Shown: piece after piece, positions 1 to 5,234 of the stretch
Layout of the letters: each line of letters starts with the position of its first letter
How positions within the stretch are numbered: the first letter of the stretch is position 1
Assembly: GCA_947090365.1 (NCBI GenBank)
Contig: CAMUNT010000035.1
Location: forward strand, 1 to 5,285
DNA from: an uncultured Clostridia bacterium
GTDB taxonomy: Bacteria > Bacillota > Clostridia > Christensenellales > Borkfalkiaceae
Direction of reading: 5' to 3'
Length of the DNA: 5,285 nt
Notes under the pieces: generated by a model
Database searches by the model: none
Seen by the model: only the letters and a program-made list of their open reading frames with translations
What the model was told of the DNA's origin: nothing
Position numbers and translations under genes: made by a program

Positions 1-794
1 TGCGCATTCGGGGTTGACGCCCCTGAAACAATACCTACACTTTTGAATTTTTTTAATTTGGAATAATCCATATCTTCGGAATTTGCAAGCCTGAAAACGT
101 TACCGCAATATTTTGAAGCTATTTCGTAGAGCTTGTTCGTGTTACTGCTGTTCAGTCCGCCGACGACAAGCATTGCTTCGCAAGTTCGGGCAAGTTTTTC
201 GGTCTCGCTCTGCCGTTCTATAGTAGTATAACAAATCGTCTGAAAAACAGCAACTGTTTTTTCACAAAGTTTTTTAATATTTTTTATAATTTTTTCAAAT
301 TTCTGCGCAGAAAACGTAGTCTGACTCACTATACAGATGTTCTTATCGGCAAGAATATCGGGAATTCTGTTCTCGTCGTTTACAACTACGGCACTATCTT
401 TGCACCAGCCCAGCAGTCCCACGACCTCGGGATGAGTAGGCTCTCCCGCTATGACGATAAAATTTTCAAGCGCACTCTGCTCGGCAACGATTTTCTGTGT
501 GCGTTTAACAAAACCGCAAGTACAGTCGATAATCTTGATATTACGGCTTGCACATTCGGAATAATAACTTTTCGGAACCCCATGCGAACGGAACACGACC
601 GTACTGTTATCCGGTATTTCCGCAAGAGATTCCACGATTTTAAGTCCTTTGTCCTTTATAGACCTGATTACTTCTTCATTGTGAATTATTTCACCTAAGA
701 TATACGCGTTTTCGGATTTAAGCGAAAGCGCGGTATCCACGGCCTTTTCTACGCCTTTACAAAAACCGCAGTTTTTTGCAACGCAAATTTTCAT
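1..794 (-). CDS. ispH: 4-hydroxy-3-methylbut-2-enyl diphosphate reductase (IspH/LytB), 3' end cut by window
   Basis: IspH is the iron-sulfur enzyme that performs the last step of the MEP pathway, reducing HMBPP to isopentenyl and dimethylallyl diphosphate in the cytosol. 264 codons are visible and the frame is still open at base 1; E. coli IspH is 316 residues, so at least the C-terminal part is missing here. The three [4Fe-4S] cysteines are C12 (in GFCKGV), C93 (in DCTCGFV) and C188 (in TICYTT). Substrate-site residues are visible as H38 (GEIIHNEE), H71 (RSHGVP), H121 and E123 (THPEV), T159/T160 (QTT), S216-S217-N218 (NSSN) and SGAS at 257-260. The ATG overlaps the plsC stop by four bases (ATGA) and has only a weak purine-rich site upstream, so translation probably depends on coupling to plsC. 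Extra cysteines C9 and C91 sit next to cluster cysteines. In many clostridia this protein is fused to ribosomal protein S1; whether that holds here lies outside the window. Confidence 0.97.
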   Translation of the reverse strand, partial: MKICVAKNCGFCKGVEKAVDTALSLKSENAYILGEIIHNEEVIRSIKDKGLKIVESLAEIPDNSTVVFRSHGVPKSYYSECASRNIKIIDCTCGFVKRTQKIVAEQSALENFIVIAGEPTHPEVVGLLGWCKDSAVVVNDENRIPDILADKNICIVSQTTFSAQKFEKIIKNIKKLCEKTVAVFQTICYTTIERQSETEKLARTCEAMLVVGGLNSSNTNKLYEIASKYCGNVFRLANSEDMDYSKLKKFKSVGIVSGASTPNA

Positions 795-1456
795 TTTTTA
801 CTTCTTTTTTTCTTTCCGGAAATTATTTGAGTCAACTGCGCGTGCAATTCGCACATTCTTTCAAGCAGTATGTCGTCACATCTTTTTATATCTTCTTCGG
901 TAAGGCGTTTACCGTAATATTCTTCAAACTCGATCGGTTCGCCGTAAATAACGTGCGCTTTCCGGAAAATCCTTATTTTTTTGACCTGGATCATAGGCAC
1001 AATCGGCGTTTTCGTCTTGATTGATATTGCCGTTGCACCGCTTTTAAACGGAAGGAAGGTCGCGTCGGTCTTATTCCTCGTACCTTCGGGAAAAATACAG
1101 ACGCATTCGCCCATTTTCAAATACTTCATCGCCTGCATTACGGCCTTAACGTCAGTACCGTCCCTGTTTACCGGTATACATTCGCACTTATTGACGAACT
1201 TCTTCATCAATCCCTTTTCAAACAGATTGCTCTTAGCCATATAATGTATTGCTCTGTTTGACGCAACTGCCGCAAATACAACGTCAAGTACGCTAAGATG
1301 ATTGCCTACGAAGATATAAGCCCTGTCCCTAAACTGTTCGGTGTGGCCGTATTTTTTATAAGGAAAAAACGGACGGTATAAAAATGGTTCCGCACGCCGA
1401 AGCGTTCTGAACCATTTTGAAACGGCGTTAAGCTTTGTCTTATTCTTTTCAGCCAT
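791..1456 (-). CDS. plsC: 1-acyl-sn-glycerol-3-phosphate acyltransferase (PlsC/LPLAT family)
   Basis: A 221-residue acyltransferase of the PlsC family, expected to acylate lysophosphatidic acid at the sn-2 position to give phosphatidic acid at the inner face of the membrane. The family blocks are in the right order: catalytic NHLSVLD with H53 and D58 (HX4D), block II IPVNRD with R98, block III FPEGTRNKTD at 122-131 with E124, G125 and R127, FKSGA at about 137-141, and the VPMIQV stretch near 153-158. The N-terminus is basic and amphipathic rather than clearly membrane-spanning, and the C-terminus is a lysine-rich tail (GKKKRSKK) suited to contact with acidic membrane surfaces. Its ATG overlaps the stop of the preceding gene by one base (TGATG) with a modest AAGG about nine bases upstream, and its own stop overlaps the ispH start by four bases. 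The exact acyl donor (acyl-CoA or acyl-ACP) cannot be read from the sequence. Confidence 0.93.
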   Translation of the reverse strand: MAEKNKTKLNAVSKWFRTLRRAEPFLYRPFFPYKKYGHTEQFRDRAYIFVGNHLSVLDVVFAAVASNRAIHYMAKSNLFEKGLMKKFVNKCECIPVNRDGTDVKAVMQAMKYLKMGECVCIFPEGTRNKTDATFLPFKSGATAISIKTKTPIVPMIQVKKIRIFRKAHVIYGEPIEFEEYYGKRLTEEDIKRCDDILLERMCELHAQLTQIISGKKKRSKK

Positions 1457-2463
1457 CAGATTTTACCTTGAATTTCAGCGCAAATCGTATTTGCAACTTC
1501 TTCTTCCGATAATTTATCGGAATTAATTTCTATCGCATCCTCCGCCTTAAGCAAAGGCGCTATTTTGCGGTTAATATCCTGCTCGTCACGTGTTTTTATT
1601 TCTTTCAGAACGTCTTCGAAAGGCTGATCAAACCCTTTCAGCCTATTTTCCGAAAGCCTTCGTTTTGCGCGCACTTCAGGCGAAGCCGTAAGAAAAAACT
1701 TAAATTCCGCGTGCGGAAGCACATTCGTTCCTATATCTCTTCCGTCAAGTACGCAAGAGTTTTCCTGCGCAATTTTTCTTTGAAGCTCAACCATTTTGGT
1801 TCTTATACAGCCGTGAGCGGCAACCACCGAAGCGAGCATTGAAATCTCGGGGGTACGGATACTGTCCGAAACGTCTTTATCGTTCAGATAGGTTCTTTGC
1901 GCCTTATTTTCATATTTAACGCTTATATCTATAGAATTTACAATGGCTTCAACGGCAGCTTCATTACCGCAATCGACACCTAAGTTTACACAGGCAAGTG
2001 CACAGGCGCGATACATAGCACCCGTATCAAGATACAAAATATCAAAACGTTTCGATATTATTTTAGAAACGGTGCTTTTTCCGCTGCCTGCGGGCCCGTC
2101 AATTGCGATATTAAGCTTCTTCGTAATGTCTTTTCTCAATTTAGCCGCTCCCTTAAGATATATATGTCTGGGGTTGTCCTCTATATCTGCCAATACCATA
2201 ACCCTTATGCAATTGCGTAAAGAATCATCAATTTCAGGTTCCAAAGAAGAAAACAATGCGCAATTAAAAAAACCGACCTCTCTTGCCGCTTTTGCAGGAT
2301 AATAAGAGTGAATATCAGAAGTATTTGAAAACATTATACATATAATATTTCTTTCAGATAAACCGTTATTTGCTGCAATTTCCGTAAGCAGCAGTTTTAC
2401 ATTCTCTTTTATCTCTTCGGCGGTGTCGGTTTTAACCGTTATTGCGCCCCTTATAGCTTTCAT
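1456..2463 (-). CDS. aroH-cmk: Fused AroH-type chorismate mutase and (d)CMP kinase
   Basis: A 335-residue two-domain protein. Residues 1 to about 112 form an AroH-class chorismate mutase (chorismate to prephenate, towards Phe and Tyr). Ungapped comparison with remembered B. subtilis AroH puts its active-site residues at R5 (IRGAITV), Y55-P-A-K58 (for Phe57 and Lys60), E75, R87 (CIRVM), Y102 (RHIYL) and R110 (LR); the usual Cys75 is replaced by serine. Residues 118-335 form a cytidylate kinase (CMP/dCMP plus ATP to CDP/dCDP): P-loop GPAGSGKS at 123-130, YLDTGAMYR at 144-152, LDGRDIGT at 239-246, RAKRR at 265-269 and the RDEQDINR element at 292-299. At about 218 residues the kinase part is close to the family norm of about 225. 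The linker is only some five residues and has no internal Met, so the kinase cannot plausibly be made separately. The start has a good AAGGA site seven bases upstream and lies three bases after the flavoprotein stop. Confidence 0.95.
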   Translation of the reverse strand: MKAIRGAITVKTDTAEEIKENVKLLLTEIAANNGLSERNIICIMFSNTSDIHSYYPAKAAREVGFFNCALFSSLEPEIDDSLRNCIRVMVLADIEDNPRHIYLKGAAKLRKDITKKLNIAIDGPAGSGKSTVSKIISKRFDILYLDTGAMYRACALACVNLGVDCGNEAAVEAIVNSIDISVKYENKAQRTYLNDKDVSDSIRTPEISMLASVVAAHGCIRTKMVELQRKIAQENSCVLDGRDIGTNVLPHAEFKFFLTASPEVRAKRRLSENRLKGFDQPFEDVLKEIKTRDEQDINRKIAPLLKAEDAIEINSDKLSEEEVANTICAEIQGKI

Positions 2464-2466
2464 AAG

Positions 2467-3693
2467 TTAATCCTTAATGCTGTTACCGGCAACAAACCCC
2501 GTTGAAAAGGCGATTTGCAAATTGAAACCGCCCGTCAAAGCATCTAAATCAAGTACTTCACCACAAAAATACAGCCCTTTTACAAGCTTACTTTCCATAG
2601 TTTTGGGGTTAATTTCCTTAACGTCGACCCCACCGGCTGTAACGATAGCTTCGTCAAAGCCCCGAAGTGACATAATAATCATATCAAAGTTTTTGACGGT
2701 TGTCAACAAACTCTGCCTTTCGTTTCGCGTAACGGCGTTAATTTTCTTATTATGAGGAATAGCACATCGGTCCAAAACGACGGGAATAAGAGCATTCGGT
2801 AGAAGTTCTTTCAAACAATTTGATATATCTCTGTTTTTATACTTGTCAAAATCTCTCAATAAGCGGACATCAAGCTGTTCCTCGGAAAGCGCAGGCTTAA
2901 AATCTATTGACAGCTTTACGGTATTTAAATCGCATCTGTTAATTAAGCTCGAAACGGAAAGCACAATCGGACCTGAAATACCGAAATGAGTAAACAGCAT
3001 TTCGCCGAAAAACTCATTTTTTCTTTTCCCGTTTATAAATAAGTTGAGTTTAACGTTTTTTAACGTAAGTCCTTGCAACTTTTTAAAATAACTCCCCTTC
3101 AAATTCAAACCGCAAAGCGATGGTTTCGGTTCAATAATTTTATGTCCCGCTTGTTCAGCGAATTTGTAGCCGTCTCCGTCAGAGCCGGTTGAAGGATAAC
3201 TCAAACCTCCCGTAGAGATAATAATGTTATCAAAGCTGTAGTTGCTTATCTGAGTTATTATGTCAAACATAGTACTATTCAAAATTGAAATTTTTAATAC
3301 TTTCTCGCCAAAATTAAACCTAACTCCAGCATTCAGACAATATTTTTCAAGACATTTCGTTACATCGCTTGCCTTATCAGAAACGGGAAAAACCCTATCG
3401 CCTCTTTCCGTTTTTAAAGCCAATCCTCCGTCTTCAAAAAATTGCATAGTCTTTCCGGGCGAAAAACTATATATTGCACCCGTCAAAAATTTCGAGTTAG
3501 TTACTACGTTTTGAAGAAATTCATCAGGCGCGCACTCGTGGGTTACGTTGCACCTGCCTTTTCCGGTTATATAAATTTTTTTACCGCATTTTTCGTTTTT
3601 CTCAAAAACGGTTACCCGATTCCCATTTATTGCAGAAGCATAAGCCGCCATAAGCCCAGCCGCTCCCGCACCTATTACCGCTACGATTTTCAT
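2467..3693 (-). CDS. NAD(P)/FAD-dependent oxidoreductase, HI0933/YhiN/BaiN family
   Basis: A 408-residue flavoprotein of the HI0933-like family (Pfam HI0933_like), a usual length for it. The N-terminal Rossmann dinucleotide fold is clear: GAGAAG at 8-13 with the acidic E31 at the end of the second strand to hold the FAD ribose. Family motifs follow: GKKIYITGKGRCNVTH at 37-52, STGGLSYPSTGSDGDG at 160-175, FTHFGISGP at 234-242, TAGGV at 352-356 and the C-terminal FAD-binding block GLYFCGEVLD through GGFNLQIAFSTG at 373-399. No signal peptide or membrane segment is seen, so it is cytosolic. Substrate is unknown for most members; one clostridial member (BaiN) is linked to bile-acid dehydroxylation, but that role should not be carried over on family membership alone. 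An in-frame TAA lies six bases upstream of the ATG, which fixes the start. No Shine-Dalgarno sequence is present, and a promoter lies directly upstream. It is the first gene of the cmk-plsC-ispH operon. Confidence 0.93.
   Translation of the reverse strand: MKIVAVIGAGAAGLMAAYASAINGNRVTVFEKNEKCGKKIYITGKGRCNVTHECAPDEFLQNVVTNSKFLTGAIYSFSPGKTMQFFEDGGLALKTERGDRVFPVSDKASDVTKCLEKYCLNAGVRFNFGEKVLKISILNSTMFDIITQISNYSFDNIIISTGGLSYPSTGSDGDGYKFAEQAGHKIIEPKPSLCGLNLKGSYFKKLQGLTLKNVKLNLFINGKRKNEFFGEMLFTHFGISGPIVLSVSSLINRCDLNTVKLSIDFKPALSEEQLDVRLLRDFDKYKNRDISNCLKELLPNALIPVVLDRCAIPHNKKINAVTRNERQSLLTTVKNFDMIIMSLRGFDEAIVTAGGVDVKEINPKTMESKLVKGLYFCGEVLDLDALTGGFNLQIAFSTGFVAGNSIKD
2471..2475 (-). promoter_or_regulatory. 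Ribosome binding site of the aroH-cmk fusion
   Basis: AAGGA lies seven bases before the ATG at 2463. It is embedded in the last two codons (Lys-Asp) of the preceding flavoprotein gene. This supports the start at 2463, and hence inclusion of the whole chorismate mutase domain in the translated protein. Confidence 0.75.
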
Positions 3694-3701
3694 ATAATAT
3701 T

Positions 3702-3729
3702 ATTTTAACATATTCCCGTACAAATTCAA
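3702..3729 (-). promoter_or_regulatory. Probable sigma-A promoter of the flavoprotein-cmk-plsC-ispH operon
   Basis: Reading the minus strand, TTGAAT (3729-3724) and TAAAAT (3707-3702) are separated by 16 bases, and a TG one base before the -10 box makes it an extended -10 (TGTTAAAAT). The expected start of transcription is around 3695, only about two bases before the ATG at 3693, so the mRNA would be essentially leaderless. This agrees with the lack of any ribosome binding site. The promoter lies just downstream of the dedA terminator, as expected for a separate transcription unit. The boxes are read by eye from an AT-rich stretch, so chance similarity is possible. Confidence 0.6.
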
Positions 3730-3750
3730 ATTAAATAATTAGTAAATTTA

Positions 3751-3789
3751 AAAAAATAAAGAGACGATTTTTATCATCTCTTTATTTTT
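3751..3789 (-). terminator. Factor-independent terminator of the rnhA-dedA unit
   Basis: An inverted repeat with arms 3773-3789 and 3752-3768 around a four-base loop (3769-3772). Read on the minus strand all 17 positions pair, one as a U-G wobble, and the hairpin is followed by a U-rich run in the transcript. On the plus strand the same position would be a C-A mismatch, which points to function on the minus strand. The core GAGATGAT/ATCGTCTC is the strong part; outer pairs are A-U only. The 5' arm includes the last codons and the TGA stop of the DedA-type gene. Confidence 0.85.
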
Positions 3790-4676
3790 AGTTTACTTTT
3801 GATAAAATAATCTATTTGTGAAGAGTACTTGCACACGAACCAGAACGCCAAAGCAATCAACGCCACAATTACCGCCCAGATAAGTATACCCCACCAAGTT
3901 GTAAACGGTATCAGCCCGACCGAAAATGACGTAGTAAAAACCGAAATTGCCCTCGTAACAGAAATCATCACTAAAAAATACGGCCAGGTCATTGAGGATA
4001 ATCCGGCAACAAAACATAATACGTCGTCGGGAAACATCGGCAATAAAAACATAATCGATAAAATTAAATAGTCTTTGCCTTTCAGCTTCGTCAACCACTT
4101 CTTCAACGTGTCTTTGCCGACTATCCATTGCACTGCCTTATCTCCTATCCACCTGCCGATCGCAAAAGCAGTTATCGAACCGATGGTTATGCCGATAAAA
4201 CTGAAAATAGCGCACTTTAACGGACCGAACAAAGCAACACCGGCAGCGACGGTAACGGAACCCGGAACAGGTAAAATTATGACTTGAAAAAAACAGAAAA
4301 GAATATAAAGAATTACCGCCATATTTCCAAAATCGGCTATATAATCCCTTAACGCTTCAATACTGCTTATTTTATTAATTATACCCGTTGCACATATCGT
4401 AAAAAAAACCGCTCCTAATATACAAAAGCACAGAAGCGTGCAGAATATCAGCCTGTAAACCGCCTGCTGATTCAACAGAAAAAAGACGAAGTAAGCCAAA
4501 ACCAACGCAATAATCAATCCCGAAGATAAAGATACCAACAGCGTAAAATGCTCCGCAATAAAAGGCAGACTTTTGCAAGCAAGCCCATAAGCAATAAAAA
4601 CAAAGGCAACAGCACCGCAAAGCACCGCCGCCAGTATATTTACCGTTTGTTTTAATACGTTGAGATATCCATTCAT
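3774..4676 (-). CDS. TVP38/TMEM64 (DedA/SNARE-associated) family membrane protein
   Basis: A 300-residue polytopic membrane protein. The C-terminal two thirds carries the DedA/VTT (SNARE_assoc) domain: the region 130-187 has the re-entrant-loop signature QVIILPVPGSVTVAAG, then ALFG, a glycine-rich helix and FAIGRWIG. A second half signature, FLLPMFPDDVLCFVAGLSSM, lies at about 210-229, with helices near 232-253 and 262-282. Family members are implicated in lipid (undecaprenyl phosphate or phospholipid) translocation and envelope homeostasis; the substrate of this one is not known. At 300 residues it is longer than the usual 200-230, because of an N-terminal extension with three predicted helices (about 12-34, 43-68, 75-99). 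The C-terminus is basic (KSKLKIKR) and probably cytosolic. The ATG at 4676 has a weak AGGCG site eight or nine bases upstream. It follows rnhA by 43 bases and its stop lies within the terminator stem. Confidence 0.92.
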   Translation of the reverse strand: MNGYLNVLKQTVNILAAVLCGAVAFVFIAYGLACKSLPFIAEHFTLLVSLSSGLIIALVLAYFVFFLLNQQAVYRLIFCTLLCFCILGAVFFTICATGIINKISSIEALRDYIADFGNMAVILYILFCFFQVIILPVPGSVTVAAGVALFGPLKCAIFSFIGITIGSITAFAIGRWIGDKAVQWIVGKDTLKKWLTKLKGKDYLILSIMFLLPMFPDDVLCFVAGLSSMTWPYFLVMISVTRAISVFTTSFSVGLIPFTTWWGILIWAVIVALIALAFWFVCKYSSQIDYFIKSKLKIKR

Positions 4677-4696
4677 TAATTTCGCCTATATATACT

Positions 4697-4725
4697 ATTA
4701 TATATAAAAAGCGGAAATTTTATAA
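4697..4725 (-). promoter_or_regulatory. Possible promoter upstream of the DedA-type gene
   Basis: On the minus strand a perfect TATAAT (4702-4697) sits 17 bases after a poor TTATAA (4725-4720, overlapping the rnhA stop). Transcription would begin near 4690, giving a leader of about 14 bases with the AGGCG site. The -10 is part of an alternating TA tract (4687-4706), in which such matches arise easily, so this is tentative; the gene may simply be co-transcribed with rnhA. Confidence 0.3.
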
Positions 4726-5166
4726 TAAGGTCTTATAATTTTTTATTGCGTCCGTAGCAAGGTTATCGCAAATATTATTGTATTCGTTGTCCGCGTGTCC
4801 CTTCACCTTGATAAAATTAAGTTTATGTGTTTTTGCAAGAGAATATAATTCCTGCCACAGATCTGCGTTTAATAACGGTTTTTTATCCGCTTTTACCCAA
4901 TTCAAGCGCGCCCAATCGTATAACCAACCCTTAACAAAAGCGTTTACGGTATAAGCAGAATCACTGTAAACGTCAACCTCGCAAGGCTCCGTCAGGTTTT
5001 TAAGGCCTTCTATTACCGCGGTAAGCTCCATTCTATTGTTCGTCGTATTGTCAACCGCGCCAGAAATCCGCTTTTCGTGTCCGCAGTACATTAACACAGC
5101 TCCCCACCCCCCGATACCGGGATTACCGGAGCACGCACCGTCGGTATAAATAGTTACTTTTTTCAC
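4720..5166 (-). CDS. rnhA: Ribonuclease HI
   Basis: RNase HI degrades the RNA strand of RNA-DNA hybrids, as in R-loops and lagging-strand primers, in the cytosol. The 148-residue protein is close in length to E. coli RNase HI (155) and has the complete metal-binding active site: D9 in YTDGACSGNPG, E47 in NRMELTA, D69 in YSDSAY and D134 in CDNLA, plus the catalytic-loop histidine H124 in VKGHADNEYN. The basic-protrusion helix region (about 80-100, with W81, W85, W90 and K92/K95/K96) is present, so it is the long bacterial form and not the shortened archaeal or reverse-transcriptase-like form. No hybrid-binding domain is attached. The start is GTG, supported by a strong GGAGAG site six bases upstream and by the MKKVTIYTDG N-terminus. 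It is the first protein gene of its unit and is divergent from tRNA-Trp. Confidence 0.98.
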   Translation of the reverse strand: MKKVTIYTDGACSGNPGIGGWGAVLMYCGHEKRISGAVDNTTNNRMELTAVIEGLKNLTEPCEVDVYSDSAYTVNAFVKGWLYDWARLNWVKADKKPLLNADLWQELYSLAKTHKLNFIKVKGHADNEYNNICDNLATDAIKNYKTLL

Positions 5167-5172
5167 AAATAT

Positions 5173-5178
5173 CTCTCC
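5173..5178 (-). promoter_or_regulatory. Ribosome binding site deciding the GTG start of rnhA
   Basis: GGAGAG stands six bases before the GTG at 5166-5164. There is no competing ATG at a suitable distance, and the resulting N-terminus places the first catalytic Asp at residue 9, as expected for the family. Confidence 0.85.
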
Positions 5179-5185
5179 GAAATAG

Positions 5186-5214
5186 TTGACTTAAAATAAT
5201 TATTTCTATATAAT
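5186..5214 (+). promoter_or_regulatory. Strong sigma-A promoter of tRNA-Trp
   Basis: TTGACT (5186-5191) and a perfect TATAAT (5209-5214) are spaced by exactly 17 bases. Transcription should start at about 5221, leaving a short leader of about 14 bases before the tRNA at 5235. A near-consensus promoter of this kind is typical for stable RNA genes. The -35 box lies only about 20 bases from the start of the divergent rnhA. Confidence 0.85.
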
Positions 5215-5234
5215 CAAATATGATTTAAATATTT

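Noticed and set aside
225..253. Promoter-like sequence inside ispH on the minus strand (TTGCTG, 17 bases, TGTTATACT).
   Set aside because: The -10 match encodes part of the strictly conserved TICYTT motif (Cys-Tyr-Thr codons), so it is forced by protein sequence; the -35 box is poor. An internal promoter for a downstream gene is possible but not supported.
432..698. Plus-strand open frame of 88 codons.
   Set aside because: It lies wholly within ispH on the opposite strand, has no ribosome binding site or recognisable motif, and disappears against the clear IspH motifs.
776..1244. Plus-strand open frames opposite plsC.
   Set aside because: They are antisense shadows of plsC; their translations are hydrophobic Phe-rich sequences typical of reverse-complemented Lys/Glu-rich coding DNA.
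1943..2302. Plus-strand open frame of 119 codons.
   Set aside because: Antisense to both domains of the aroH-cmk fusion, whose catalytic motifs are unmistakable on the other strand.
2467..3693. Assigning the flavoprotein as a bile-acid 7-alpha-dehydroxylation enzyme (BaiN).
   Set aside because: The family is widespread in bacteria that do not modify bile acids and no other bai gene is in the window; only the family call is justified.
3793..4128. Second minus-strand frame of 111 codons within the DedA-type gene.
   Set aside because: It is out of frame with a well-supported membrane protein and shows no family motif; its composition is that of a shifted reading of the same codons.
4701..4724. 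Possible terminator after rnhA (TATAAAA / TTTTATA around TTTCCGCT).
   Set aside because: The stem is seven A-T pairs with no G-C pair and an eight-base loop, too weak for factor-independent termination; rnhA and the DedA-type gene may be co-transcribed.
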